A stretch of DNA of 64,000 nucleotides from DATBSL01 sp964561785 (lineage in GTDB: Bacteria > Acidobacteriota > Vicinamibacteria > Fen-336). Positions within the stretch are counted from its first letter, which is position 1, and each line of letters begins with the position of its first letter. Below are positions 16,911 to 25,503 of the stretch, in pieces. Made by a program: the position numbers and the translations under genes. Below the pieces are notes generated by a model. The model did no database searches. It was not told where the DNA came from and saw only the letters and a list, made by a program, of their open reading frames with translations. The stretch is from positions 92,313 through 156,312 of the forward strand of contig CAZLRF010000002.1 of assembly GCA_964561785.1 (NCBI GenBank). Direction: 5' to 3'.

Positions 16911-17384
16911 ATGAGGAAGGCGTCGACGGCGACGTGGGCGGTAGCGATCGCGCTGCTCGCAGCGCTCGCCCGGGCGCAGGCGCCGACCGCCGAGCCCGCG
17001 GCCGCGCTCGCCGAGGCCGTGCGCGCGAGGGAGACGGCCTTCGCGAGGACGATGGCCGACCGGGACCATGCCGCCTTCGCCTCGTTCGTCGCGGAGGAGG
17101 CCCTGTTCTTCGGGAGCGACCGCGTGCTGCGGGGTCGCGCGGCGGTGGCCGAGGGCTGGAAGCGCTACTTCGAGGACGCGCCGGCCCCGTTCTCCTGGGC
17201 CCCCGAACGCGTCGAGGTCGTCGACTCGGGCACGCTCGCGCTCAGCAGCGGACCGGTGCTCGACCCGGCGGGCCGGCGGGTCGGCACGTTCATCTCCACC
17301 TGGCGGCTCGAGAAGGACGGCGTGTGGCGCGTCGTCCTCGACATCGGCTGCCCGCCCTGCCGCGGCCCGGGGGAGAACCCCTGA
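16911..17384 (+). CDS. Exported NTF2/SnoaL-like protein (DUF4440-type)
   Basis: A 157-residue protein with a signal peptide (MRKASTATWAVAIALLAALA to RAQ). The mature part has the pattern of the nuclear-transport-factor-2 fold: a helix with FARTMADRDHAAFASFVAEE, then LFFGSDRVLRGRAAVAEGW and a final strand WRLEKDGVWRVVLDIG. Such proteins bind small ligands or are enzymes; none can be named here. The ATG at 16911 is preferred to 16887 because GGAGG precedes it and the signal peptide starts there. Its stop overlaps the next start (TGATG). Confidence 0.75.
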   Translation: MRKASTATWAVAIALLAALARAQAPTAEPAAALAEAVRARETAFARTMADRDHAAFASFVAEEALFFGSDRVLRGRAAVAEGWKRYFEDAPAPFSWAPERVEVVDSGTLALSSGPVLDPAGRRVGTFISTWRLEKDGVWRVVLDIGCPPCRGPGENP

Positions 17385-17908
17385 TGCACGTGCGGGTGTG
17401 CCGCGACTGCGGGGAGGAGTACCGTCCGGGCGTCCTGCGCTGCGCCGATTGCGGGGGCGAGCTCGAGGACCGCTTCGGGGACGAGGCCCCCGCCGCGAGC
17501 GGACCGACCGAGGACGAGGCGACGGCCGCGGAGCTCGCCGGGCAGCGCGTCCTCTTCCTGACGCCCCGCGCGGCCGACCTCGTGCCGCTGGCCGAGAGGC
17601 TGCGGGAGGCGGGCGTCCCGTACCGGCTCTCCGAGCAGCGGGGCATCGGCGAGGGCGCGCCGTCGCGCTTCGCTCTCCTCGTGAAGGACGACAGCGTCGC
17701 GGCCGCGCTGCGGACGCTCGGGGACATCCTCGCTCCCCACGAGGAGGCGGAGGACCTCCACGCGGTCGAGACGCGGTTCGACGCCGAGCGCGGGTACCTG
17801 GAGTGCCCGGCCTGCGGGGCCCGCACGGCTCCCGGGACCACGGAGTGCGCCGAGTGCGGGCTGAGCCTCGCCGGGACGGGGGGGGAGGTCGAGGAGCCGC
17901 GCGAGTGA
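17384..17908 (+). CDS. Protein with two zinc ribbons flanking an alpha/beta domain
   Basis: A 174-residue cytoplasmic protein. A CxxC pair at the N-terminus (VCRDCGEEY) with CADCGGE makes one zinc ribbon; YLECPACGAR with CAECGLS near the C-terminus makes a second. Between them (about residues 45-115) is a small alpha/beta unit, RVLFLTPRAADLVPLAERLR, resembling the DUF2007-type signal-transducing fold. It is translationally coupled to the NTF2-like gene. No catalytic residues are evident; an adaptor role is a guess. Confidence 0.7.
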   Translation: MHVRVCRDCGEEYRPGVLRCADCGGELEDRFGDEAPAASGPTEDEATAAELAGQRVLFLTPRAADLVPLAERLREAGVPYRLSEQRGIGEGAPSRFALLVKDDSVAAALRTLGDILAPHEEAEDLHAVETRFDAERGYLECPACGARTAPGTTECAECGLSLAGTGGEVEEPRE

Positions 17909-17920
17909 CTATACTGGGCC

Positions 17921-18379
17921 ATGGCCGAGTGGTGGGCCCCCCCCGAGGGCGTCCGCGTCTGCGCCGACGGCACCTGGCGGGTCGGTGAGTTCCGCATCGC
18001 CCACCTCCCCTCCCTGCGCTTCCTGAAGGCCCGCCTCGTCTTCGAGGACGAGGGGGCGTTCCTCGTGGAGGGGACGCGGCGCCTGAGCGTGGTCGTGGAG
18101 GGGCCGGCGTTCGAGGTCACCGAGCTGCGCCTCGATCCGGAGGCGGGGGTGGCGCGGGTCCTGCTCGACGACGGCTCGGAGGAGACGCTGGGCCCGGGGT
18201 CTCTGGTCACGGACACCCGGACGGGCCGGGTGTTCTGCCTCGCCCGGGGCGGGCGCGCCCGCGCGGCGTTCTCGCGGGCCGCCCACCAGGCCCTGCTCGA
18301 CCACGTCGAAGAAGAAGACGCGGGGGGGTTCTGCCTGCGGGTCGGTCCCCGGTGCCTGCCGATCCTCACGACCCCGTGA
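17921..18379 (+). CDS. Conserved hypothetical protein, possibly DUF1285-like
   Basis: A 152-residue protein without signal peptide. The pattern CADGTWRVGEFRIAHLPSL, then FEDEGAFLVEGTRRLSVVVE and EVTELRLDPEAG, recalls the DUF1285 beta-rich fold, but I cannot confirm it. A TATACT element ends five bases before the ATG (17910-17915), and there is no ribosome site, so a leaderless transcript is possible. Its stop overlaps the GTG of queG. Confidence 0.6.
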   Translation: MAEWWAPPEGVRVCADGTWRVGEFRIAHLPSLRFLKARLVFEDEGAFLVEGTRRLSVVVEGPAFEVTELRLDPEAGVARVLLDDGSEETLGPGSLVTDTRTGRVFCLARGGRARAAFSRAAHQALLDHVEEEDAGGFCLRVGPRCLPILTTP

Positions 18380-19425
18380 GGTCCGGCCTGACGGCGGAGA
18401 GGGCGAAGGCCCTCGCCCTCGATGCCGGCTTCGACCTCGCGGGCATCGCCCGCGCCGACGCGCCCCCCGAACTCTCGTTCTTCGCGGAGTGGGTGGCCCG
18501 GGGTTACGCGGGCGAGATGGGCTGGCTCTCGGGCCAGGTCGAGAAGAGGAGCGACCTGCGCGCGGCCTTCCCCTGGGCCCGCTCGGTCCTCTGCGTCGGC
18601 CTGCAGTACGACACCCCGCACGAGTACTCCACCGCCGCGCCCGCCGGGCGGGGGTGGATCTCGCGCTACGCGTGGGGCGACGACTACCACGACGTCATGG
18701 GCGCGATGCTCGAGCGCGTCGTCGCCCGGCTGCGCGAGGAGGCGTCGGGGCTCGAGGCCCGTGCCTACGTCGACACGGGGCCCGTGGCCGAGAAGGCGTG
18801 GGCGGCCGCCGCCGGGCTCGGGGCCTGGGGCAAGAACGGCTGCCTGCTGCACCCCGAGCACGGCTCGTGGTTCTTCCTCGGGGTGGTGGTCACCGACCTC
18901 GACCTCGCCGCGGACGCCCCGCGGGCCGACCTGTGCGGGAGCTGCACCGCGTGCCTCGAGGCCTGCCCCACCGCGGCGCTCGTCGCCCCGTACGTGCTCG
19001 ACGCCCGGCGCTGCATCAGCTACCTGACGATCGAGGTGAAGGGCGCGCTGCCCGAGGAGCACCGCGAGGGCGTGGGGCGGCACGTCTTCGGCTGCGACGT
19101 CTGCCAGGACGTCTGCCCCTGGAACCGGCGCCGGCGGCACCGGGGCGGGGCGCCCTTCGAGCCGCGCGAGGGGAGCTTCGCCCCCGACCTCGCCGCGCTC
19201 GCGGCGCTCGACGAGGGTGCGTTTCGCGAGCGCTTCCGCCGCAGCCCGGTGAAGCGGGCGAAGCGGCGGGGCCTACTGCGCAGCGTGGCGGTCGCCCTCG
19301 GCAACGCCGGGGACGCCGTCCACCGCCCGGCGCTCGAGCGGCTGCTCGCCGACCCGGACCCGGTCGTGCGCGAGCACGCCGCGTGGGGGCTGCGACGGCT
19401 CGAGAACCGCCTCAGTCGAGCGTGA
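18376..19425 (+). CDS. queG: Epoxyqueuosine reductase
   Basis: A 349-residue cytoplasmic cobalamin and iron-sulfur enzyme that reduces epoxyqueuosine to queuosine in tRNA. The N-terminal FDLAGIARADAP, the block GWISRYAWGDDYHDVM, the cobalamin-binding region VDTGPVAEKAWAA, GKNGCLLHPEHGSW, and two 4Fe-4S motifs (CGSCTACLEACPT and CDVCQDVCPWN) are present. The C-terminus is a short HEAT-like segment (HRPALERLLADPDPVVREHA). The GTG at 18376 is chosen as it overlaps the preceding stop (GTGA) and fits the family start; a GTG at 18352 would add eight residues. The 3' end overlaps the convergent lipoprotein gene by 14 bases. Confidence 0.95.
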   Translation: MRSGLTAERAKALALDAGFDLAGIARADAPPELSFFAEWVARGYAGEMGWLSGQVEKRSDLRAAFPWARSVLCVGLQYDTPHEYSTAAPAGRGWISRYAWGDDYHDVMGAMLERVVARLREEASGLEARAYVDTGPVAEKAWAAAAGLGAWGKNGCLLHPEHGSWFFLGVVVTDLDLAADAPRADLCGSCTACLEACPTAALVAPYVLDARRCISYLTIEVKGALPEEHREGVGRHVFGCDVCQDVCPWNRRRRHRGGAPFEPREGSFAPDLAALAALDEGAFRERFRRSPVKRAKRRGLLRSVAVALGNAGDAVHRPALERLLADPDPVVREHAAWGLRRLENRLSRA

Positions 19426-20218
19426 GGCCCTTGCGCAGCTCGATCGTGTAGCGCGAGCCGGCCGGGAGCTCGACCTCCACGCCGCGCGTCGCGAGCACCG
19501 CCGCGCCGCCCGCCGCGCCGCCGATGAGGCCGCCCTTGAGCGCCCCCTCGCCGCCGTCGGCGATCGCGCCGATGATCGCGCCGGCGGCGGCCGCTCCGCC
19601 CGCGATCTTCGCGTCCTTGCCCTTGCTCGACCCCGCGGTCACGTCGAACCCGGTGGCCGAGATCGTGTGGGTGCGGCCGCCGGCGCGGATCGTGTCGAAG
19701 GCCACGACGAGCCGGGCCTTGCCCTTCACTCGCCCCGAGCGCTGGGCGGAGACCACGTGGCCGATCACCTCGGACCCGGCCGGGAGCAGCACGCGCCCGT
19801 CGACGACGACGTCCTCGGTCAACTCCGCGACGACCCGCTGCTCGGGCCGGGCGGTCTTCGTGGTGATCGCCTCGACGAGCGCGATGGGGAGAACGGTGCC
19901 CGCGGCCACGACCCGCGGCTTCGGGGTCGGCGTCGGGACGGGGGTGGGCTCCGGCGTCGGCTCGGGCGTCGGCTGCGCCACGGGCGCCGCCGGAGCGGCC
20001 TCCTCGGCGGGAGCCGGGAGCGCGGGCGCGGCGCCGGGGAAGGGAGCCGCTTCCGCGGGCGCGCCCGCGGGGGCCTCGGCGGGCAGGGCAGGCGGAGCGG
20101 CGCTCTCGGCGGGAGCGGGAGTCGCGCCGTCCGCGGTGCGCGCGGGGGCGGCGGACCGCTGGCAGGCGGCGGCGGCGAAGGCCAGGACGGCCACGGCGAC
20201 AAAGGCGAGGCGCTTCAT
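19412..20218 (-). CDS. Lipoprotein with Pro-rich linker and glycine-zipper tail
   Basis: A 268-residue protein. The signal MKRLAFVAVAVLAFAAAAC is a lipoprotein signal, with Cys as the lipidation site. A long Ala/Pro linker ends in (TPEP)-type repeats near residue 85. The globular part (about 100-200) contains VLPIALVEAITTKTARPEQ and LLPAGSEVIGHVVSAQ, a VirB10/TrbI-like beta motif. A Gly/Ala-rich zipper follows (GGAAAAGAIIGAIADGGEG). It is probably an envelope-anchored protein; function is unknown. Confidence 0.7.
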   Translation of the reverse strand: MKRLAFVAVAVLAFAAAACQRSAAPARTADGATPAPAESAAPPALPAEAPAGAPAEAAPFPGAAPALPAPAEEAAPAAPVAQPTPEPTPEPTPVPTPTPKPRVVAAGTVLPIALVEAITTKTARPEQRVVAELTEDVVVDGRVLLPAGSEVIGHVVSAQRSGRVKGKARLVVAFDTIRAGGRTHTISATGFDVTAGSSKGKDAKIAGGAAAAGAIIGAIADGGEGALKGGLIGGAAGGAAVLATRGVEVELPAGSRYTIELRKGLTLD

Positions 20219-20318
20219 GACATCCTCCGGCATCCAATGTAACGGAAGACGCGCGGGCGGGCGACGCCGGGCGTGAGCGGGCTCACGGCCGTAGAATGAC
20301 GGCGTCGAGGGAGGTCCC

Positions 20319-21227
20319 ATGCGCGTCCCGCGTCACGTGCTCCCCGCCGTGCTCCTCGCCGCCCTTCCCGCGGCGGCCGGAGCCGCCGATCCGCGAACGG
20401 TCGGGCTCGCCGTCACCGACGCCGACGGCGCCTTCGTTCCCGACCTCCGCAAGGAGGAGGTACAGGTGCTCGAGAACGGCGAGGTGCGCGAGCTCGTCGG
20501 CTTCGAGAAGGACGAGCGACCGCTCTCCGTCGTTCTCGTGCTCGACACGAGCACGGGGGCGGGCCACGCCTTCCGGGTGGAGGCTCCCCGGGCCATCCCC
20601 GCATTCCTCGCGCCGTTGCCCCCGGGATCGCGGACCGTCCTGTGGGCGACCGGCGATAGGCCGCGCAAGATCGGCGAGCTCTCGGGGAGCCCGGCCGAGA
20701 TCGAGAAGCGCGTCTCCCAGGGCTTCAACATCGAGGGGCGCAACGCCCTGCTCGACACGCTCGTCGAGGCGGCGGAGTGGCTGGGCCGCGAGTCGGGAAG
20801 GCGGCGCGCGCTCGTCGCGGTGTCGGGTGCGGCCGAGGGCCTCACGAACCTCGCCCCGGCCGACGTCACCGGCGCCGTGCGCAAGGCGGGGGCGCGCGTG
20901 ATGGCGGCGATGTACCGGGAGGGCGAGATGGGCGGGGTGGGCTCGCTCATGGGGCTCGGCACGATGCGCGACACCGCCAACCTCACGATCGTCGGCGCGG
21001 GCGACCACGAGCGGATCCTCACCGGGCTCGCCCAGGGCACCGGCGGGCGGTTCGAGTCCCGGGGCACGGCCCAGGGCATGACGAGCGTCCTCGAGGGGCT
21101 GGGAGCGGACATCGCGGGCCAGTACCGCCTGCGCTACGCGAGCTCGGAGGGGAAGGGACCGAAGCGGGTCGAGGTGCGCCTCGCCCGCACCGGCGTCCGC
21201 TGGCGCGTCACGGTCGACACGCCGTGA
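20319..21227 (+). CDS. Exported VWA-like protein
   Basis: A 302-residue protein with a signal peptide (ending near AAGAADP). It shares the layout of the larger VWA protein at 11071: VTDADGAFVPDLRKEEVQVL, then VVLVLDTSTGAGH, LVAVSGAAEG and a terminal beta unit YRLRYASSEGKGPKRVEVRL. The metal-site motif DxSxS is reduced to DTSTG. GGGAGGT precedes the ATG, with TAGAAT about 20 bases further up. It is coupled to the following AsmA-like gene by a GTGA overlap. Confidence 0.75.
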   Translation: MRVPRHVLPAVLLAALPAAAGAADPRTVGLAVTDADGAFVPDLRKEEVQVLENGEVRELVGFEKDERPLSVVLVLDTSTGAGHAFRVEAPRAIPAFLAPLPPGSRTVLWATGDRPRKIGELSGSPAEIEKRVSQGFNIEGRNALLDTLVEAAEWLGRESGRRRALVAVSGAAEGLTNLAPADVTGAVRKAGARVMAAMYREGEMGGVGSLMGLGTMRDTANLTIVGAGDHERILTGLAQGTGGRFESRGTAQGMTSVLEGLGADIAGQYRLRYASSEGKGPKRVEVRLARTGVRWRVTVDTP

Positions 21228-22570
21228 GGAAGGCGCTCCTCGTCGCGGGCGCCCTGCTCCTCGGCACGCTGCTCGCGGGCGGGGCGTGGCTCGCGCGCCT
21301 CGCGAGGCGCCTGGAGGGGCCCGAGCTCGAGAAGGCACTCCTCGAGCGGGCGCGGGGCGCCCTCGGCACCGAGGTCCGCGCGAGCGGGATCGACGTCTCG
21401 CTCCTCTCCGGCGTCACCTTGAAGGGCCTGCGGGTCGCGAACCCCGCCCCGTTCCCGGGCGACCTCCTCACCGCCGACGCGTTCGTGCTGCGCTACCGGC
21501 TCCTCCCCTTGCTCCGGGGCCGGCTCGAGGTCGAGCGCGTGGCGCTCGAGAAGCCGTCGCTCGCCCTCGCCATGGACGCCCGCGGGGTCTTCAACTACGA
21601 GAAGCTGGCGAAGGCCCAGCCGCCGCCCCCGCCCGGCTCCGCGGCGGGCGCCACGGCGGCCTTGCCGCTGAGGATCGTCCTGCGCGACCTGGGCGTGCGC
21701 GACGGCTCGCTGGTCGTCCTCGACCCCGCGAAGTCGAAGCTCCTCGCGTCGGACGGCCTCTCCTTCCGCAGCGCGTTCGAGGTCGTGGGCGGCGTCGCGA
21801 CCGGATCGGGCAACGCCCGCGCCGACTCGGTGAAGGTCTCCGGCCTTCTCGTCGTGCGCGACGTCCGCTCGCCCCTCGTCCTATCGCGCGAGTCGGTCCG
21901 CCTCTCGCCCGTGCGCGGCGCGGTCGCGGGAGGCGAGGCCGAAGGCGAGGTGACCGTCCGCCTCGCGGGGGGCTTCCGCTGGAACGCCCGCCTCTCGGTG
22001 AAGCGCGCCCGCGTCGAGACACTCTTCGCCGAGGCGGGTGCGGCGGGCGGGCTCGCGGGAGCGCTCGCCGGAACGGCCTCCTTCGAGGGCACGGGGGGCG
22101 CCGCGACGGTGAGCGGTCGGGGCCAGGCCACGGTCGAGGGCTGCCGGGCGGAGAACGCGCGTCTCCTCGCGGTGGTGGCCGCCGCCCTCCAGGTGCCCGA
22201 GCTCGCCCGCGCCGACTTCGAGGAGTGCCGCGTCGAGTTCACCCAGCGCGGCACCCGCGTCACCACCCCGGTCCTCTCGCTCCGGGGCGAGGCGGTGCGG
22301 CTCTCGGGCCAGGGCACGGTCGACCTCTCGACGAGCGCCCTCGACTACCAGATGACCCTCGGCCTCTCCCCACGCCTCCACGCTAAGCTCCTCCGCCCCG
22401 AGCTGCGCGCCGCGTTCAGGGACCGGGGGGACTCCTACCCGGCGATGGACTTCCGGGTCACGGGCACCACGACCGACCCGAAGACGGACATCCTCCTCCG
22501 CCTCGGCCGGGCGGCGGCGACGGAGGCCGCGAAGGGCCAGATCGACCGCCTGCTGAAGAAGATGTTCTAG
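21224..22570 (+). CDS. AsmA-like envelope protein
   Basis: A 448-residue protein with one N-terminal transmembrane helix (ALLVAGALLLGTLLAGGAWL). The rest is mostly beta-strands of the AsmA/TamB/DUF748 type: VRASGIDVSLLSGVTLKGLRV, a middle region with GSLVVLDPAKSK, and a C-terminal half with VRLSGQGTVDLSTSALDYQM. Such proteins bridge inner and outer membranes and may move lipids or help barrel assembly. The GTG at 21224 overlaps the previous stop. Confidence 0.78.
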   Translation: MRKALLVAGALLLGTLLAGGAWLARLARRLEGPELEKALLERARGALGTEVRASGIDVSLLSGVTLKGLRVANPAPFPGDLLTADAFVLRYRLLPLLRGRLEVERVALEKPSLALAMDARGVFNYEKLAKAQPPPPPGSAAGATAALPLRIVLRDLGVRDGSLVVLDPAKSKLLASDGLSFRSAFEVVGGVATGSGNARADSVKVSGLLVVRDVRSPLVLSRESVRLSPVRGAVAGGEAEGEVTVRLAGGFRWNARLSVKRARVETLFAEAGAAGGLAGALAGTASFEGTGGAATVSGRGQATVEGCRAENARLLAVVAAALQVPELARADFEECRVEFTQRGTRVTTPVLSLRGEAVRLSGQGTVDLSTSALDYQMTLGLSPRLHAKLLRPELRAAFRDRGDSYPAMDFRVTGTTTDPKTDILLRLGRAAATEAAKGQIDRLLKKMF

Positions 22571-22699
22571 CCAGCCGGGTGGTATCGAGTTCGACGATCA
22601 CTCTGGCGAGGATTCAGATCACTGGATCCCGAGCCCCGCTCCGGCGACCACAGCCGCTGCGCCCATGTCGGCGTAGAGCCCCCCCCGCTTCCCACGTCC

Positions 22700-22713
22700 T
22701 GTCCGATCGGACA
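22700..22713. repeat. 14-bp perfect palindrome beyond DUF2442 gene
   Basis: TGTCCGATCGGACA lies four bases after the DUF2442 stop (which is on the minus strand). It is too short and lacks a T-tract for a standard terminator; it may be a protein-binding site or chance. Confidence 0.3.
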
Positions 22714-22717
22714 TCCT

Positions 22718-22966
22718 TCAGCAGGCGAGGCCGAAGAGGCGCGGCACCGAGATGTCCTCGTCGATCTCGGGCCAGTGGATGCCGATGCCGGGTCCGATGA
22801 GCTCGTAGTTCGCCCGCTGCTCGGGGGTCGCGTCCCTGAGGCCGGGGAACCACTCGAGAGGGACGGTGAGCGAGCGGCCGTCCTCGAGGTGGACGACGAA
22901 GGCATCGGGGATGAAATCGACCTTCCGGGCTCGGGGCTCGGGCGGACTAGCGACCAAAGTACTCAT
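22718..22966 (-). CDS. DUF2442 protein
   Basis: An 82-residue protein with the DUF2442 pattern: FVVHLEDGRSLTVPLEWFPG, then LRDATPEQRANYELIGPG and the closing IHWPEIDEDISVPRLFG. DUF2442 genes are often paired with DUF4160 genes in a module resembling toxin-antitoxin systems, whose mechanism is not settled. Here the start lies inside the end of the DUF4160-like gene (20-base overlap). Confidence 0.82.
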   Translation of the reverse strand: MSTLVASPPEPRARKVDFIPDAFVVHLEDGRSLTVPLEWFPGLRDATPEQRANYELIGPGIGIHWPEIDEDISVPRLFGLAC

Positions 22967-23084
22967 TCCAGCGCTCCAGGAAGAAGGCGGCGTGCTGGAA
23001 GACCAGCTCTCGCATCCGCCGCAGCTCGGCGGGGGTGAAGCCGTGGGCGTACTCGATCCGGATCGGCAGCGCTCTTCTTCCCAC
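22947..23084 (-). CDS. Short DUF4160-like C-terminal fragment
   Basis: A 45-residue reading frame starting at GTG. It reads GRRALPIRIEYAHGFTPAEL and then a helix ending FLERWNEYFGR, which is the C-terminal part of DUF4160. The usual N-terminal half (with its PHxHV motif) is missing, and no extended frame upstream restores it. It therefore looks like a truncated partner of the DUF2442 gene, perhaps still translated. No clear ribosome site precedes the GTG. Confidence 0.5.
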   Translation of the reverse strand: MGRRALPIRIEYAHGFTPAELRRMRELVFQHAAFFLERWNEYFGR

Positions 23085-23142
23085 GCCGATTGTACGCCGG
23101 CTCTCGCGGTGGCAAGACTCGTACTCGCCTCCGAGAACGGGG

Positions 23143-25446
23143 CTAACCCTCCGGCAGCAGGTAGATCCCGCCCTCGTCGTAGACCGCCGCCCACGCGGTG
23201 TGACGCGTGAGCTTGCCCGTGAGGACGAGGGCGGAGAGCGGGCCGTTCACGAGGCGCTCCACCGTGCGCCGGGCGCCCCGCGCGCCGGGGGCGGCGAGGG
23301 CCGCCTGCTGGGCGGCGAAGCGCGCGGCCTCGGGCGTCACCCGCACGCGGACGCCGTGGCGGCGCTCGACCGCGGAGGTGAGCTCGGCGAGGGCCCGGCC
23401 CACGATCATCTCGACGTCGTCGGGGTCGAGGGAGCGGAACGTGATGATCTCGTCGATGCGGTTGAGCAGCTCGAGGCGGAAGACGCCGCGCAGGTCGGGC
23501 GCAGGCGGCCCGGAGTCGTTCGGCCCCTGCCGGACGTAGCCCGGGGCGGGCCGCGGCCCCACCGCGCCGAGGTTCGACGTCATCACGACCACGAGGTGGC
23601 GCGCGTCGGCGGCGCGGCCCTTCGAGTCGGTGAGCCGGCCCTCGTCGAAGAGCTGGAGGAAGACGTCGAGGACGCGCGGGTGGGCCTTCTCCACCTCGTC
23701 GAGGAGAAGCAGCGAGTGGGGCTTCGTGCGGATGGCGCCGGTGAGGCGGCCCTCCTCCTCGCGGCCGGCGTGGCCCGGGGGGGAGCCGACCAGCTTCGAG
23801 ACGCCCTCTTCCTCCATGAGCTCCGACATGTCGACGCGGATCATGCCCGCCGCGGAGCCGAAGAGGTGCTCCGCGAGCAGCCGCGCCGTCTCGGTCTTGC
23901 CGACCCCGCTCGGCCCGAGGAAGAGGAGCACGGCGAGCGGGCCGCGGCGGCCGCCGGGGGAGGCGAACGCGAGGCGCAGGCGGCGGGAGACTCGAGCGAG
24001 CGCCTCGTCCTGGCCGAGCACCCGCTCGCGCAGGAAGCCCTCGAGGGAGAGCAGCCGGCTGCCCATGCCCGCGTCGAGCGACTCGGTCACGAGGTCGAGG
24101 GGCAGCCTCCGCTTCTCCGCGAGGACGCGGGCGACGATCACCGGGGTGACCGGCGGCGCCTCGGAGGAAGGGGGTCCCGGCGCCGCCGGGAGGCTGACGA
24201 GGCTCACCGTGGGCAGGCGGGTGCGGGCGGCGGCCTTGTCGACGAGGTCGATGGCCTTGTCGGGGAGCTTGCGGTCGGGCTCGAAGCGTACCGAGAGGTC
24301 GACCGCGGCCGCCACCGACTCGTCGGGGATGGAGACGCCGTGGTGGCGCTCGAGCCGCGGCCGCAGGCCCCGGAGGATCTCGATCGTCTCGTCGCGGTCG
24401 GGCTCCTCGACGAGGATCTTCTCGAAGCGGCGGTCGAGGGCGGGGTCGGCCTCGACGTGGCGCCGGTACTCGTCGAGCGTCGTCGCGCCGATCGTCTGCA
24501 GGTCGGTCCGGGCGAGGGCGGGCTCGAGCAGGTGCAGCTCGTCGACGAAGAGGAGCACCTCGGGTCGGGCGCGCGCCTCCGCCAGGAGCCCCTCCAGCCG
24601 CTTCTCGACACCCCCCCGGTGCTCCGTCCCTCCGAGGAGCGCGCCCAGGCTCAGCTCGACGATCCTCTTGCCGGCGAGGACGCCGGGGGCCTTCCCCTCC
24701 GCGATCCGGATCGCGATCGCCTCGACGATCGCCTTCTTCCCCACCCCCGCTTCGCCCACGAGCACGGGGTTGTTCCGGGAGCCGCGGGCGAGGGTCTGGA
24801 GGACGGCCTCGATCTCCCGCCGCCGGCCGACGACGGGGCCGATCTCGCCGCGGCGGGCGAGCTCGGTGAGGTCGCGGCCGAAGCGGTCGAGCAGCGGCGT
24901 CGCGGACGCTGCGGGGGCGAGCAGCGGCGCCTCGGCCGGCCGCTCTGCCGAGGCCGGCGTCCGGCCCGCCTCGAGGAGGCGGGCGCGCAGCGCGGCGACC
25001 TCGGTCCCGCCCTGGCGCACGATCCTGGCGGTCACCGCGTCGACGTCCTCGGCGAGGGCGGCGAAGAGGTGGGCGACGCCGACCGGCCGGTCCTCGCCGG
25101 CCAGGGTCTCGGCCGCGGCGAACACGGCCTTGCAGGTCAGCGAGCGGGAAAGGGGGCCCGCAGGCGGGCCCTGCACGGGGCCTCGCCCGAGCTGGGCGCG
25201 CGCCCGGCGGCGCAGGCGGGTCGGGTCGAGACCCGACCCCGTGACCGCGGCGATGAGCCGTGCGTTCTCCTCGCGCACGAGCGCCGCCCCCACGCCGAGG
25301 CTCTCCATGTCGGCCCCGGCGCCGAGCTTGCCGAGGCTCAGCACGCCGATGAGAAGGTGCGCGGGCTCGATGCGCGGGTGCCCCCCCGCCGCGGCCTCGC
25401 CCGCGGCGATCATCCACGCGGCTTCCGCGCCGGGGGTCAGCTTCAA
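23143..25446 (-). CDS. Clp-type double AAA+ ATPase with altered pore loops
   Basis: A 767-residue protein with a Clp N-domain (about 1-155) and two AAA+ rings (about 190-410 and 470-760), without a ClpB-type middle domain, so ClpA-like in size. D1 Walker A is GEAGVGKK (231-238), where the usual last Thr/Ser is Lys; D1 Walker B (FVDELH) is intact. D2 has GPSGVGKT (511-518) and LLDEVEK. The pore loops are unusual: EHRG (275-278) instead of KYRG and GHAG (558-561) instead of GYVG, both aromatic Tyr replaced by His. No ClpP-docking IGL/IGF tripeptide is evident and no clpP is nearby. Third in a likely EamA-mqnD-clp operon. Confidence 0.88.
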   Translation of the reverse strand: MKLTPGAEAAWMIAAGEAAAGGHPRIEPAHLLIGVLSLGKLGAGADMESLGVGAALVREENARLIAAVTGSGLDPTRLRRRARAQLGRGPVQGPPAGPLSRSLTCKAVFAAAETLAGEDRPVGVAHLFAALAEDVDAVTARIVRQGGTEVAALRARLLEAGRTPASAERPAEAPLLAPAASATPLLDRFGRDLTELARRGEIGPVVGRRREIEAVLQTLARGSRNNPVLVGEAGVGKKAIVEAIAIRIAEGKAPGVLAGKRIVELSLGALLGGTEHRGGVEKRLEGLLAEARARPEVLLFVDELHLLEPALARTDLQTIGATTLDEYRRHVEADPALDRRFEKILVEEPDRDETIEILRGLRPRLERHHGVSIPDESVAAAVDLSVRFEPDRKLPDKAIDLVDKAAARTRLPTVSLVSLPAAPGPPSSEAPPVTPVIVARVLAEKRRLPLDLVTESLDAGMGSRLLSLEGFLRERVLGQDEALARVSRRLRLAFASPGGRRGPLAVLLFLGPSGVGKTETARLLAEHLFGSAAGMIRVDMSELMEEEGVSKLVGSPPGHAGREEEGRLTGAIRTKPHSLLLLDEVEKAHPRVLDVFLQLFDEGRLTDSKGRAADARHLVVVMTSNLGAVGPRPAPGYVRQGPNDSGPPAPDLRGVFRLELLNRIDEIITFRSLDPDDVEMIVGRALAELTSAVERRHGVRVRVTPEAARFAAQQAALAAPGARGARRTVERLVNGPLSALVLTGKLTRHTAWAAVYDEGGIYLLPEG

Positions 25447-25503
25447 CGTGCGCCCTCCCGAGATCCGCCAGCGGGATTATGCCCCGAGGCGGCCGCCGCC
25501 GCC

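Noticed and set aside
17384..17908. The two-ribbon protein as an RNA polymerase or ribosomal zinc protein
   Set aside because: The CxxC pairs are right, but the middle domain does not match those families.
23143..25446. Naming the AAA+ protein ClpB, or ClpV of a type VI secretion system
   Set aside because: No middle domain, wrong length and no type VI genes nearby.
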